From: Mesobacillus maritimus | Lineage (GTDB): Bacteria > Bacillota > Bacilli > Bacillales > Cytobacillaceae | Direction: 5' to 3' | DNA length: 64,000 nucleotides | Assembly (NCBI RefSeq): GCF_023715205.1 | Contig: NZ_JAMBNR010000007.1 | Coordinates: 124,001-188,000 of the forward strand | Shown here: positions 18,568-28,345 of the stretch, piece after piece | Layout of the letters: every line of letters begins with the position of its first letter | Numbering within the stretch: the first letter of the stretch is position 1 | Notes under the pieces: model-generated | Told to the model about the DNA's origin: nothing | The model's database searches: none | What the model saw: the letters and a program-made list of their open reading frames with translations, nothing else | Translations under genes and position numbers: made by a program

Positions 18568-19361
18568 GTTTATTATATTTTTCATCAGAAAAGGTATATG
18601 GTCATAAAATAGGCTTCTGATTTCAAACGTATCGTCCTTCTATTTACAAAAAGACACGATTTATTCTCGTAATGGGTTCCGTTTCCGAAATCACTAACAT
18701 TAAAAATATAAGTCAAAATGAGTACCAATTTACATAATAAAATTGACAATCATTTTTATATGAAAATTTGTGATGCACCGTAATTTGTAGGGTACAATGG
18801 CTGTTTTGCCCCCGCAATTTCATAGATAATTTATCTATCTTAGCGGAGATTTTCCGGTTAACTGCAAAATATAGCTCTTTTCTGGGTATATAACCGGAGA
18901 TTTTCCGATTAATCAATCCCAAAAGTACACATTTTCACGTTTTTAGAGTCAATAGTAGGAATTCTTTCGTCTATTTCAGCTGTTATCAGCGTTATTTCCT
19001 AATTAAGAGGAGTTTCTCCGCTTATTGCTAATTGATCAAATCTAGCTGACTCCCTCATCTTTGTCCGCCGCTCTTTTATAGTTAGCTAGGGACAGAATAT
19101 TAAGAGGCGTTAATGCAATGAGCAACCAATAATGGTTCAGCATCGTGAACTGAGCATCTATTTTCAATAAAATAGTTCAATTTACACAAAAAACAATCTA
19201 TTAACACCAAAATCTTACATCTCACATACTTTCCTCAATTAAGTCTGAGCTAATGTCACAAATTGTTCATGATTTTCACTCTTTGTTCAAGCTTACATAA
19301 GGAATTTTTCAGTACTATTAAGAGTAAGGTTTCGATTTCATCAATGGAAAGGGATGCTTAA
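18568..19361. other. gene-free 0.8-kb intergenic region with palindromic repeats
   Basis: I find no ORF with a ribosome-binding site here. The region contains a perfect AT palindrome ATAGATAA-T-TTATCTAT (18822-18838), three copies of a CGGAGATTTTCCG-type palindrome listed separately, and a TGACAATCATTTTTA sequence (18744-18758) that resembles a Fur box. The final 200 bp before azoR are AT-rich and presumably hold its promoter. No full -35/-10 pair stands out. Confidence 0.5.
18840..19025. repeat. three short palindromic repeats, core CGGAGATTTTCCG
   Basis: Copies at 18840-18861, 18891-18912 and 19003-19025 (the last diverged: GGAGTTTCTCC). Each is flanked by TTA on the left and TTAA or TTAT on the right, and the spacing is about 51 and 112 bp. 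This is consistent with a small dispersed palindromic family. No function is known to me. Confidence 0.55.
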
Positions 19362-20024
19362 ATGTCAAAACTATTATATATTACAGCTAATCCTAAAAAA
19401 GAACCTCGTCTCTCTAAGGGCGCTCAAATTGGTGAGGTGTTTCTTGAGACTTTTCAAACAGAACAGCCTGATGTAGAAATTGAGCGTATGCATTTATATG
19501 ATATGGAAATACCGCGAATCGATATGGACCTTTTATACGCCCGAGCTAAGTTGTCGTTTATGGGATATACATTCGATCAGTTGTCAGATGGAGAAAGAGA
19601 AAAATATACAAACATGCATGCTTTAGCAGACTGGTTTATTGCTGCAGATTATTATGTGTTTGTGACTCCAATCTGGAATTTAGGAGCTCCCGGAATTTTA
19701 AAAGAATTCATGGATAATATGTTTTTAGTGAATAAAACATTCATTTCAACCGAACAAGGACCGAGAGGATTGTTAACGAACAGAAAGGCCATCCATATTC
19801 AAACTCGTGGAGGAATTTATTCAACAGGACCAATGGCAGACTTTGAAATGGGTGACCAATATGTAAGAAAGGCACTTACTTTCTTAGGCATGGATGTCAT
19901 GGACACCATTGTTGCTGAAGGAATGGATCATTTTCCAAAACAGACTCCTGAAATTATGGCCAAAGCAAAGGAACAAGCTATCGAGGCTGCTAAAGCTATG
20001 GCCAAAAGGACCATTACTACTTAA
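19362..20024 (+). CDS. azoR: FMN-dependent NADH-azoreductase
   Basis: A 220-aa flavodoxin-like quinone/azo reductase. The N-terminal TANPKKEPRLSKG phosphate loop, the TPIWNLGAPGILKEFMD segment and TRGGIYSTGP bind FMN. It performs NADH-dependent two-electron reduction of quinones and azo compounds, a role in electrophile defence in relatives. AAAGGGATG precedes the start. It stands alone between a gene-free region and dinB and has its own terminator. Confidence 0.9.
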   Translation: MSKLLYITANPKKEPRLSKGAQIGEVFLETFQTEQPDVEIERMHLYDMEIPRIDMDLLYARAKLSFMGYTFDQLSDGEREKYTNMHALADWFIAADYYVFVTPIWNLGAPGILKEFMDNMFLVNKTFISTEQGPRGLLTNRKAIHIQTRGGIYSTGPMADFEMGDQYVRKALTFLGMDVMDTIVAEGMDHFPKQTPEIMAKAKEQAIEAAKAMAKRTITT

Positions 20025-20036
20025 AGAAGGAGAAAT

Positions 20037-20062
20037 GGCTCGCAAACTGCGGGTCTTTTTTT
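20037..20062 (+). terminator. terminator after azoR
   Basis: GGCTCGCA / TGCGGGTC stem (8 bp including G-U pairs), loop AAC, followed by seven T. Confidence 0.75.
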
Positions 20063-20266
20063 CATTTTTGTGACAGGATGAAAATACGGAATAGTTTAAC
20101 TAGTCCAAGAAATAATTCAATAATCAAGTCCTTAAGAGCCCCTTCTAATTTAGGATAATCTATGCGAGTCATTTATGCCTGCTACCTTCTGGGCAGAGCG
20201 TTTCAGCTTTGGTGGTTGTTAGTGGTAAACTAAAAGGGAACATTATGGAACGTGCGGTGAGTATAA

Positions 20267-21541
20267 ATGTATCCGAAAAACGGAAAAGTTATTTTTCACG
20301 TTGATATGAATAGTTTTTATGCTTCGGTTGAGATGGCCCATGACCCAACATTGAAGGGAAAACCTTTGGCGATTGCTGGGAATCCAGAAGAGCGAAGAGG
20401 AATTATTGTAACTTGTAGTTATGAAGCGCGGAAATTTGGTGTGAAAACCACGATGCCGCTATGGGAAGCGAAGAAATTATGTCCAACTCTAATTGTCATG
20501 ACTCCTAATTTTGATCGTTATCGAGCTGCTTCGACTGCCATGTTTGAGCTCTTAAGACAATTCTCAGACCTAGTTGAGCCGGTCTCTATTGATGAAGGCT
20601 ATATGGACATTACCGAAAGCAAGGAGCTTGGTTCGCCACCAGCGATTGCTGAGCTAATCCAAAAGCGGATTTTCGATGAGCTTAATCTACCATGTAGTAT
20701 CGGGATTGCTCCTAATAAATTTCTTGCCAAAACAGCCTCCGATATGAAAAAGCCTATGGGAATTACGATTCTAAGGAAACGGGATGTTCCAACTGTTCTT
20801 TGGCCACTAGATGTCGAAGAGATGCATGGAGTAGGGAAAAAAACGGCAGAAAAGCTTAAAAGTCTTGGGTTACAAACGATCGGTGACTTAGCTGCTGCTA
20901 ATGAAATTCAATTAAAAGCACTGTTAGGCATTAATGGAGTTCGCCTAAAAGAAAGAGCAAATGGCATCGATAAACGCCAAGTTAATCCTGATTCTGTGTA
21001 TGATTTTAAAAGCATTGGCAATTCCACAACACTACCGAAAGACACAACCAATCAAAGAGAATTGATTACTGTTTTTGACAGGTTATCAGAGCAGGTAACA
21101 TCTCGAATGAGTCGCAAACAAGTGGTTGCGACTGTATTGGGAATTACAATTCGATATAAAAGTCGGCAAACCATCACTAGGAGTCAAAAGCTTGAAAATC
21201 CGATCGCGCGTAAATCCGAAATATTTGAGGTAGCAAAGCAGTTGTTTAACAGGAATTGGGATGGAAATCCAGTCAGGCTTCTTGGGATTACGGCAACAGG
21301 TTTACAAGAAGTAGAGGAAGCCGTCAAACAGTTGGATTTATTCACTTATGAGAAAGAAGCGGAGAAGGAGCCACTGCTAAATACAATGTCCAAATTGAAA
21401 GATAAATATGGTAAAAATATTATCGGAACAGCAAGTAGTCGGGTCAATCAAAAACGGCCTTTGAATATAGACGGTGGGACGGATACCAGTTTTAATAAAG
21501 ATTTTCTACAAGGAGATAAACCAAATTCAACTGATAGTTAA
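20267..21541 (+). CDS. dinB: DNA polymerase IV (Y-family, YqjH/PolY1 type)
   Basis: A 424-aa translesion polymerase. The palm carries VDMNSFYASVE with its metal-binding Asp near residue 10, and SIDEGYMD with a second Asp/Glu pair near residue 107. Helix-hairpin-helix thumb residues lie around GVGKKTAEKLKSLG, followed by the little-finger domain. A QLDLF-type motif near residue 358 resembles a beta-clamp-binding site. I see no GAAC-N4-GTTC LexA box upstream, unlike the second Y-polymerase at 29.6 kb. Confidence 0.92.
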   Translation: MYPKNGKVIFHVDMNSFYASVEMAHDPTLKGKPLAIAGNPEERRGIIVTCSYEARKFGVKTTMPLWEAKKLCPTLIVMTPNFDRYRAASTAMFELLRQFSDLVEPVSIDEGYMDITESKELGSPPAIAELIQKRIFDELNLPCSIGIAPNKFLAKTASDMKKPMGITILRKRDVPTVLWPLDVEEMHGVGKKTAEKLKSLGLQTIGDLAAANEIQLKALLGINGVRLKERANGIDKRQVNPDSVYDFKSIGNSTTLPKDTTNQRELITVFDRLSEQVTSRMSRKQVVATVLGITIRYKSRQTITRSQKLENPIARKSEIFEVAKQLFNRNWDGNPVRLLGITATGLQEVEEAVKQLDLFTYEKEAEKEPLLNTMSKLKDKYGKNIIGTASSRVNQKRPLNIDGGTDTSFNKDFLQGDKPNSTDS

Positions 21542-21648
21542 TATGCCTTGAGTCATTGTAGAACTTATTTTGTCTTTGAAAACCAAACGACTATAGAAGT
21601 GAGTATTATTTACAAAAAAAATCAAAATAATATAGCAAGAGTAGATAT

Positions 21649-21677
21649 TTGCAAACTTAGGTTTTTACTGATAAATT
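21649..21677 (+). promoter_or_regulatory. putative sigma-A promoter for gndA
   Basis: TTGCAA (21649-21654), a 17-bp spacer, and TAAATT (21672-21677), ending 45 bp before the start codon. Consensus match only. Confidence 0.35.
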
Positions 21678-21722
21678 AGAGTTTATTAATTACACAACAA
21701 GAGTTAGAAGGGACGTAGGAAA

Positions 21723-23132
21723 ATGTCAAAACAGCAAATTGGTGTTGTAGGTCTAGCAGTAATGGGGAAAAACCTTGCTTGGAACATGGAAAGTAAAGGA
21801 TATTCCGTTTCTGTTTATAATCGTTCACGTCAAAAGACGGATGAAATGTTAGAAGAATCAAAGGGGAAAAAGATTTTTGGTACTTTTTCCATTGAGGAGT
21901 TTGTAAACTCTTTAGAAAAACCTCGTAAAATTATGTTGATGGTGAAAGCCGGTGCCGCAACTGACGCTACTATTGATGAGCTTAAACCTTATCTTGATAA
22001 AGGAGATATCCTTATTGATGGCGGAAACACATTGTTTACCGATACGCAACGCCGCAACAAGGAGTTAAGCGAATTGGGGCTTCATTTTATCGGAACTGGT
22101 GTTTCTGGCGGTGAAGAAGGGGCCTTAAAAGGACCATCGATTATGCCTGGTGGACAGAAAGAAGCTTATGAACTAGTGGCGCCGATCTTTAAAGATATCT
22201 CTGCTAAAGTAAATGGTGAACCTTGTACAACTTATATTGGTCCTGACGGCGCTGGACATTTCGTCAAAATGGTACATAACGGAATTGAATATGGAGATAT
22301 GCAACTAATCTCTGAAGCCTATTTTCTCCTAAAAAATGTTCTTGGATTAAATGCTCAAGAACTACACGAAGTATTCTCTGAGTGGAATAAGGGTGAACTA
22401 GATAGTTATTTAATTGAAATTACTGCTGACATCTTTACGAAAAATGATGAGGAAACAGGAAAACCTCTTGTTGACCTTATTCTTGATACAGCAGGGCAAA
22501 AAGGAACAGGTAAATGGACAAGCCAGAATGCTTTAGACCTTGGTGTTCCACTGCCGTTGATTACAGAGTCTGTATTTGCTCGTTTCATCTCAGCGTTGAA
22601 AGATGAGCGTGTGACAGCAAGTAAAATGTTACGTGGACCAGAGGCACCGGCCTATACAGGCGATCGTGAAGCACTTATTGAGGCAATCCGTAAAGCGTTG
22701 TACATGAGTAAAATTTGTTCTTATGCTCAAGGTTTTGCGCAAATGAGAGCCGCTTCTGATGAATTTGGTTGGGATTTACGCTATGGGGATATTGCGATGA
22801 TCTTCCGCGGTGGTTGCATTATTCGTGCTCAATTCCTTCAGAAAATTAAGGATGCGTATGATCGTGAACCAGGATTGAAAAACCTTTTACTTGACCCATA
22901 TTTCAAAGAAATTGTTGAAAGCTATCAAGGTGCATTGCGTGAGGTTGTAGCGTTAGCTGCTCAGCAAGGGATCCCAGTTCCATGTACAGCATCAGCTTTA
23001 GCTTATTATGACAGCTATCGTACTGAAACGCTTCCTGCTAATCTTCTCCAAGCACAGCGTGATTATTTCGGTGCTCATACTTATCAGCGTATTGATAAAG
23101 AAGGAGTCTTCCACACTGAGTGGTTAAAATAA
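21723..23132 (+). CDS. gndA: 6-phosphogluconate dehydrogenase, decarboxylating (NADP-dependent type)
   Basis: A 469-aa enzyme of the oxidative pentose phosphate pathway that makes ribulose-5-phosphate, CO2 and NADPH. It shows the N-terminal Rossmann motif [10 protein letters not shown], an NRSRQKTDE segment suited to the 2'-phosphate of NADP, the active-site signature [20 protein letters not shown] near residues 175-195, and the C-terminal tail containing GAHTYQR. It converges on zwf, the first enzyme of the same pathway, across a repeat block. Confidence 0.95.
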   Translation: MSKQQIGVVGLAVMGKNLAWNMESKGYSVSVYNRSRQKTDEMLEESKGKKIFGTFSIEEFVNSLEKPRKIMLMVKAGAATDATIDELKPYLDKGDILIDGGNTLFTDTQRRNKELSELGLHFIGTGVSGGEEGALKGPSIMPGGQKEAYELVAPIFKDISAKVNGEPCTTYIGPDGAGHFVKMVHNGIEYGDMQLISEAYFLLKNVLGLNAQELHEVFSEWNKGELDSYLIEITADIFTKNDEETGKPLVDLILDTAGQKGTGKWTSQNALDLGVPLPLITESVFARFISALKDERVTASKMLRGPEAPAYTGDREALIEAIRKALYMSKICSYAQGFAQMRAASDEFGWDLRYGDIAMIFRGGCIIRAQFLQKIKDAYDREPGLKNLLLDPYFKEIVESYQGALREVVALAAQQGIPVPCTASALAYYDSYRTETLPANLLQAQRDYFGAHTYQRIDKEGVFHTEWLK

Positions 23133-23136
23133 TTCA

Positions 23137-23176
23137 TAAAAAAACAGCGGACGTGTTCAACGTTCGCTGTTTTTTA
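23137..23176 (+). terminator. intrinsic terminator after gndA
   Basis: AACAGCGGACG / CGTTCGCTGTT (one G-U), loop TGTTCAA, flanked by A- and T-runs. Confidence 0.9.
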
Positions 23177-23267
23177 TCTTTTTCAGGAAACAATCAGAGC
23201 TTCTCCCCCTACGATAAGTCAAGGGTCAGTAGTTTCACAACTGCCCGTAAGAGCCCTTAGAAATATC

Positions 23268-23354
23268 TTATCTCAGTTGGAGAGCACCACAAGGAAGGCT
23301 GCGAAGCTTTTTGAGAGACCATACGTTGCTGACCAGGGCACTTCTGCTTTTCGA
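23268..23354 (+). repeat. direct repeat copy 1 in the gndA-zwf gap
   Basis: Begins TTATCTCAGTTGGAGAGC and ends with a core from CATACG through GCTGACCAGGGCACTTC to GCTTTTCG. It matches copy 2 at 23691-23750 but carries about 26 extra central bases. Confidence 0.7.
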
Positions 23355-23419
23355 TTGTCTACCTCCTAGGGTCATAAGCTAGCTTGTCTAGTTTGCGGCT
23401 CCCTAGTAGGGACTCGAGA

Positions 23420-23560
23420 CATAAATTACACCCTGCTAGAAGGTAAAGAACACCTTCTTACAGGGTGCGTCTTTTGCTTGTCGTCCCTTTACAGTCGCCT
23501 ACACTTTTTTGACACCCGAAATTGAAGGCAAAAAGCGCCTTCTATTCCGGTTTGTCTTAT
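23420..23560 (+). repeat. nested stem-loops and Bacillaceae-type structured repeat
   Basis: A nested hairpin is formed by CACCCTG/CAGGGTG (outer) and AGAAGGT/ACCTTCT (inner), about 23428-23468. A second hairpin GAAGGC/GCCTTC follows at about 23525-23545. The next 100 bases (CCGCTTTTCGCTTGTCCGG and GGCTCCAGTGCC) look like the GC-rich intergenic repeat I recall from many Bacillaceae genomes. No protein is evident. Confidence 0.55.
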
Positions 23561-23690
23561 GCCTGTCGGAGTTGAACGAGCCGCTTCCGCTTTTCGCTTG
23601 TCCGGCTCCAGTGCCCTAGCAGCTAGTGTCCTTCCCTCTCCGCCGCAACGATTGCGTCAACATCGAATCGCTCCGCTCTTCGTGTTTCCT

Positions 23691-23750
23691 TTATCTCAGT
23701 TGGAGAGCTCCAGGCCATACGCTGCTGACCAGGGCACTTCCGCTTTTCGC
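23691..23750 (+). repeat. direct repeat copy 2, abutting the zwf stop codon
   Basis: The same start (TTATCTCAGTTGGAGAGC) and core (GCTGACCAGGGCACTTC, GCTTTTCGC) as 23268-23354. It ends 1-2 bases before the zwf stop codon at 23752-23754, so the repeat reaches the very end of the gene. Confidence 0.7.
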
Positions 23751-23751
23751 T

Positions 23752-25251
23752 CTAACACTTTTCTACGTCTAAGTTGGTTACTGGCCACCAGAAGTGTCCT
23801 TCTTTTTCTAGAAGATCATCTGCTGCTTTTGGTCCCATTGACCCTGATTCATAATTTGGGAAGTTTTGTTCTTTTTCGTTTTCCCATACCTCGGAAATAT
23901 TATCTACAAAACTCCATGATAAGGCCACTTCATCCCAATGTGTGAAATTCGTTGCGTCGCCTCTCAGGCAGTCATACAATAACTTCTCGTATGCTTCTGG
24001 AGTATTAAGACCGTCGATTCCTTTGTTGGCATAGCTTAATTTTACAGGAGTCGAGTTCATGTATTGCCCTGTTTTTTTAGCATTTAAATAGAGGGTAATT
24101 CCTTCTTCAGGCTGAATGTGAATGACTAGTAAATTTGGGTTGACAGAACCTTCTTGTCGATTGTATAAATCCATTGGAATATCCTTAAATTCAACAACGA
24201 TTTTTGTTGTTTTAGCTTCCATGCGTTTTCCAGTACGGATGTAAAATGGCACGCCCGCCCAGCGGAAGTTGTCAATCATTAATTTACCTGCAACAAATGT
24301 CTCTGTATTCGACTCTGGATTCACCATGTCTTCTTCTCGGTAAGCTGGAACTTCTTTTTCGTTCATCAAGCCTTTATCGTACTGCCCACGAACAAAATAA
24401 TCCTTTACCTCTGATCCTTTAATCGGTCTTAATGCACGGAATACCCTTACTTTTTCTGAACGGATTTCATCTGTAGTTAAGCTAATTGGAGGTTCCATAG
24501 CCAACAGGGAAACCATTTGTAGCATATGGTTTTGCACCATATCTCTAAGTGCTCCGCTTTTTTCGTAATAACGTCCTCTTTCTTCAACCCCTAAAGTCTC
24601 GCTAGAAGTGACCTGAATATTGGAGATAAACCGATTATTCCATAGCGGTTCAAACAAAGCATTAGCAAAACGGATAACTTCAATGTTTTGAACCATTTCT
24701 TTGCCTAGATAATGGTCGATTCGATAGATTTCATCCTCAGAAAAGGCAGTCCGAATTTGCTTATTTAGCTTTTTAGCGGACTCAAGGTCATGGCCGAATG
24801 GTTTCTCGATGACCAGTCTTTTAAATCCATTTGTATCTGTTAATCCATCAATTTTCAAATGCTCGGCAATTGTTCCAAAAAATTCTGGAGCCATTGCTAA
24901 ATAAAAAATACGGTTGCCGTTTAATTGATAGTGATTATCTAATTCTTCGGCGATTTTATTTAATGAAGCATAGGAGTCTGAATCGGTTACATCATGGGAA
25001 TGATAATAAAATTTTGAGCTAAATTCTTTTATTTTCTCTTGATCGGATGTCTCATTATGAATCGATTGACTCACACTTGCATGAAATTCTTCATTTGATA
25101 ATGATCGTCTTGCAACACCGATAACCGCAAAGTCACCAAGCTTATTTTTCTCATACAAGCGGAACAGAGATGGGAATAGCTTACGTTTAGCTAAATCCCC
25201 AGTTGCTCCAAAAATCATTATTAGTGCTGTTGGTTTTTCGTTTTGTGCCAA
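23752..25251 (-). CDS. zwf: glucose-6-phosphate 1-dehydrogenase
   Basis: A 499-aa NADP-dependent enzyme that opens the oxidative pentose phosphate pathway. It shows the N-terminal GATGDLAKRKLFP nucleotide motif, RIDHYLGKE with the active-site Asp-His near residues 175-180, and EKPFGHD. I chose TTG 25251 because GAGAGG (complement of 25261-25266) lies 9 nt upstream; a TTG at 25257 would be only 3 nt from it. It is transcribed toward gndA. The C-terminal codons border a repeat. Confidence 0.93.
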   Translation of the reverse strand: MAQNEKPTALIMIFGATGDLAKRKLFPSLFRLYEKNKLGDFAVIGVARRSLSNEEFHASVSQSIHNETSDQEKIKEFSSKFYYHSHDVTDSDSYASLNKIAEELDNHYQLNGNRIFYLAMAPEFFGTIAEHLKIDGLTDTNGFKRLVIEKPFGHDLESAKKLNKQIRTAFSEDEIYRIDHYLGKEMVQNIEVIRFANALFEPLWNNRFISNIQVTSSETLGVEERGRYYEKSGALRDMVQNHMLQMVSLLAMEPPISLTTDEIRSEKVRVFRALRPIKGSEVKDYFVRGQYDKGLMNEKEVPAYREEDMVNPESNTETFVAGKLMIDNFRWAGVPFYIRTGKRMEAKTTKIVVEFKDIPMDLYNRQEGSVNPNLLVIHIQPEEGITLYLNAKKTGQYMNSTPVKLSYANKGIDGLNTPEAYEKLLYDCLRGDATNFTHWDEVALSWSFVDNISEVWENEKEQNFPNYESGSMGPKAADDLLEKEGHFWWPVTNLDVEKC

Positions 25252-25455
25252 ATTCAAGAACCTCTCTTTATAATAAATTGAATTTTTATGTAACGTCGCT
25301 TCAAGTATTAGATTTTAGCCTTTTTGTGACAAATTAGCAACTGATAGGTTTAGAAATAGTTTTATCTTGTCGCTCCAATTTATCCTGATTATTGTGTTAT
25401 AGTTAAACCATTATTATTAGTTGCAGGTTGTTGCAATACATAAGGAGTTAGAAGG

Positions 25456-26382
25456 ATGGACGTATTTTTTTTAGGGACGGGAGCTGGAGTCCCGGCAAAG
25501 CTTAGAAATGTAACTTCAATTGCTCTTAAGCTACTTGAAGAGCGCGGGAGCATTTGGCTTTTTGATTGTGGAGAAGCTACGCAACATCAAATATTACATA
25601 CAAGTATTAAACCTAGACGAATTGAAAAAGTATTTATTACCCATCTTCATGGGGATCACATATATGGTTTGCCGGGCCTTTTATCTAGTCGTTCTTTTCA
25701 AGGTGGCAATACGAAAGTGACCGTTTATGGTCCTAGTGGAATTAAGGACTATCTTGATATTAGTTTAAGAGTAAGCAAAACGTACCTGAAATATCCACTT
25801 GAAATTATTGAAGTGGAGGAAGGGACGGTTTTTGAGGATCATCAATTTCACGTGGAAGCGAAACTCTTAGACCATGGTCTGCCTTCTTTCGGTTACCGAG
25901 TGGTCGAAAAAGATCTCCCTGGTCAATTGTTAGCTGATAAATTACAAGCAATTGGTGTGAAGCCTGGTCCAATTTATAAAAAGATTAAAGAAGGACATAC
26001 GGTCGAGTTTAATGGGCAAAAGCTGAATCCATCTGATTTTCTTGGGAAACCACAGAAAGGGCGGATTGTAACGATTTTAGGTGACACAAGACCTTGCGAT
26101 GCTATTCATAGTCTTGCAAAAGATGCAGATTTCCTAATTCATGAAGCAACATTTGCTGGGGACGATGGGGAACTTGCACATGAGTATTATCATTCAACAA
26201 CGATTCAAGCGGCAGAAGCAGCACAAATAGCCAACGTAAAAAAATTATGTCTGACACATATTAGTTCCCGTTATGATCGCGAGGCATGGCTACAGCTTGT
26301 TCAAGAGGCTAGAACGGTATTTGCTGAGACAATGATTGCGGAAGACTTTTTAGAAGTGGGTATTCCGCTTAGAAAAGATTAA
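25456..26382 (+). CDS. rnz: ribonuclease Z
   Basis: A 308-aa metallo-beta-lactamase-fold endonuclease that removes the 3' trailer of tRNA precursors lacking encoded CCA. The zinc motif [13 protein letters not shown] (HxHxDH) lies near residues 62-73, and later ligands fall in [14 protein letters not shown] and LTHISSRY. It carries the exosite insertion of the long bacterial form. AAGGAG lies before the ATG. Divergent from zwf with a 204-bp gap between them. Confidence 0.95.
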   Translation: MDVFFLGTGAGVPAKLRNVTSIALKLLEERGSIWLFDCGEATQHQILHTSIKPRRIEKVFITHLHGDHIYGLPGLLSSRSFQGGNTKVTVYGPSGIKDYLDISLRVSKTYLKYPLEIIEVEEGTVFEDHQFHVEAKLLDHGLPSFGYRVVEKDLPGQLLADKLQAIGVKPGPIYKKIKEGHTVEFNGQKLNPSDFLGKPQKGRIVTILGDTRPCDAIHSLAKDADFLIHEATFAGDDGELAHEYYHSTTIQAAEAAQIANVKKLCLTHISSRYDREAWLQLVQEARTVFAETMIAEDFLEVGIPLRKD

Positions 26383-26519
26383 TAGATATAGGTTCTTTAT
26401 TAAACTTTGGTCCTTGGATACGATTAAGGTTGTTATTGAAAAATATAAGAAATAAGTAATTTATTAATTTATCTAGAGATGGAAATCGGCAGGACTGTAT
26501 AGTAAGGGGGAAAGATGCG

Positions 26520-26906
26520 TTGAATAAAAATGCGTTAGAGAAGATTACATTTGCTAACATAGAAAAAAAGATGCATGCAGAAGAGTTTGATTTCAAATTT
26601 ATTAATGAACTTATTAGTATTTTTCAAATGTGTAATTCCGATAAAAAACAAAAAGAATTTCAAACACGAATGTATAATTTACATTATAAACTCCCAGAAG
26701 AGTTCCAAGACCAGGAGACCTGCCTCAAGATTTATAAAGTGTCACAACAATGGATTGAAAACGAAGTCACCAGACTTGAAAATGAAACAAAATTACCATG
26801 GGAAGTCCAAACAGAAGATATTCAGAAATTAGACGAGAAGATTAGAAAGACACAATTAGTAATAAGACATAGGCTCTCAGAAGTTGTTTATGACTTAATT
26901 AATTAA
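26520..26906 (+). CDS. hypothetical protein, 128 aa
   Basis: An unrecognised, predicted all-helical soluble protein rich in Glu and Lys, with no signal peptide, cysteine pair or known motif. Start TTG 26520 is preceded by AAGGGGG about 10 nt upstream, and the codon pattern looks real. It sits between rnz and the convergent namA and ends at a long bidirectional terminator. It is not at this place in B. subtilis (where yqjL lies), so it may be lineage-specific. Confidence 0.6.
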   Translation: MNKNALEKITFANIEKKMHAEEFDFKFINELISIFQMCNSDKKQKEFQTRMYNLHYKLPEEFQDQETCLKIYKVSQQWIENEVTRLENETKLPWEVQTEDIQKLDEKIRKTQLVIRHRLSEVVYDLIN

Positions 26907-26948
26907 GTCTTTAAAAAGCTCAGAGGTACCTGAGCTTTTTAAAGACTT
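26905..26948. terminator. 19-bp perfect-stem bidirectional terminator
   Basis: AAGTCTTTAAAAAGCTCAG pairs without mismatch with CTGAGCTTTTTAAAGACTT around loop AGGTAC. It lies between converging genes (the 128-aa ORF and namA) and can terminate in both directions. Confidence 0.85.
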
Positions 26949-27005
26949 GTGAATTACATTGTTATTTAGCCTGTTATTATAGGTTGCTCCACAATAACTG
27001 ATCTA

Positions 27006-28028
27006 CTATGCATTCCATCCACGGATATACTGTTTTGGTGATTCAATCTCGGTACCGAGCTCTTTCGCAGCAGTTCGAGGCCAGTAAGGGTCACGGAGAA
27101 GTTCCCGTGCAATAAAAATGAGATCTGCTCGGTTGTTTTGGAGAATTTCCTCAGCTTGTATCCCTGTTGTAATTAAGCCAACTGCACCTGTTGGAACCTC
27201 GGATTCATGTTTGATTTTTTCTGCGAATTTAACTTGATAGCCAGGATAAACATTGATTCTTGCTGGTACAACGGCACCCGAACTAACATCAATCAAATCA
27301 ACACCTTGTTCCTTCATCGACTTGGCTATTGTTATGTAGTCGTCTATAGTTAAGCCTTCTTCATTGTAATCACAAGCTGACACCCTTACAAATAGTGGAC
27401 CTTCCCACACGGTTTTCACTGCATCAATGACTTCACGGAGAAATCTATAGCGGTTCTCTTGGGTGCCGCCGTATTCATCCTCACGCTTGTTTGTGAGTGG
27501 TGATAAAAATTGATTGATTAAATAACCGTGCGCAGCATGAATCTCAATGACTTCAAAACCTGCTTTCTTTGCCCTTTCCGCAGCTAACCTGAATGCTTCA
27601 ATGGTATTTTTGATGTCCTCTTTTGTCATCTCTTTTGGTTGCTTATACCGTTCGTTAAAGGCTAGAGCAGAAGGTGCAATAATTTCCTCAGGTAGTTCTG
27701 CTTTTCTTCCTGCGTGAGCAATCTGAATTCCTGCTTTTGCCCCATGTCTGTTAATTCGCTTTACTAGCTCTTGTAGACCCTCGATATGCTCATCGCTCCA
27801 GATTCCAAGGTCATTAGGGGAGATACGACCTTGGGAAGTGACTGCTGTCGCTTCTAAAATTACGAGACCGACTTGTCCAATTGCTCTACTTTCGTAGTGA
27901 GTATGATGCCAGTCTGTGACCTTTCCATCTTCTTTCTCAACGGAGTACATGCACATCGGAGCCATGACAATTCGATTCTTTAATGTTAGATTTTTTACTT
28001 GATAGGGAGTAAATAATTTTCGGTCCAA
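27006..28028 (-). CDS. namA: NADPH dehydrogenase, old yellow enzyme family
   Basis: A 340-aa FMN-containing ene-reductase (YqjM type). It has [12 protein letters not shown] near residue 20 with the redox-tuning Cys, [25 protein letters not shown] with the substrate-binding His pair, and VGLITTG / [11 protein letters not shown] at the FMN phosphate site. It reduces alpha,beta-unsaturated carbonyls and some nitro compounds. TTG start preceded by GGAGGG at 7 nt. The yqjM position is syntenic with B. subtilis. Confidence 0.93.
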   Translation of the reverse strand: MDRKLFTPYQVKNLTLKNRIVMAPMCMYSVEKEDGKVTDWHHTHYESRAIGQVGLVILEATAVTSQGRISPNDLGIWSDEHIEGLQELVKRINRHGAKAGIQIAHAGRKAELPEEIIAPSALAFNERYKQPKEMTKEDIKNTIEAFRLAAERAKKAGFEVIEIHAAHGYLINQFLSPLTNKREDEYGGTQENRYRFLREVIDAVKTVWEGPLFVRVSACDYNEEGLTIDDYITIAKSMKEQGVDLIDVSSGAVVPARINVYPGYQVKFAEKIKHESEVPTGAVGLITTGIQAEEILQNNRADLIFIARELLRDPYWPRTAAKELGTEIESPKQYIRGWNA

Positions 28029-28345
28029 TATAAACCCTCCTGTTTTTTATTTTCGGTATAAGTATAACAGGAGAGATGTTATTTTTCTCTTTGTTCGTTT
28101 TGTAGGGAACAATGTTTGAGAAAAGAGTCTTCAAAATATAAAAGACAAGTAGAAAATGGTAAACTGGCAAAGTGGAGATGAGGTTTCACAATCCCGCTCA
28201 CAGTTTAATCCGCATTTTGATAGCTGGAGAATCCTCTTTTTGTTTTATCCAAAAAGAACGAACTAGTTATTGGTTGAATGGATTTTACCCTGAGGACTAG
28301 AGAAAAAAGCAAAACTACTTTACGAAGCCATATGAGGTGAGGCTT
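28029..28345. other. divergent intergenic region between namA and the SDR gene
   Basis: About 317 bp that must hold both divergent promoters. GTTTGAGAAAAGAGTCTT at 28114-28131 resembles the reverse-oriented 5' end of the interspersed repeat and may be a decayed fragment. I see nothing else that I can name. Confidence 0.4.

Noticed and set aside
18713-18922. 69-aa minus-strand ORF in the gene-free region
   Set aside because: It lies across the palindromic repeats, has no ribosome site and low-complexity composition.
18840-19025. CRISPR array
   Set aside because: Only three short, unevenly spaced palindromes, with diverged sequence and no cas genes in the window.
20063-20266. LexA box upstream of dinB
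   Set aside because: GAAC occurs twice near 20240-20255 but not as GAAC-N4-GTTC; no box within reasonable mismatch.
23559-23945. 128-aa plus-strand ORF in the gndA-zwf gap
   Set aside because: It runs through repeat sequence and then antisense into zwf, has no ribosome site and no recognisable protein features.
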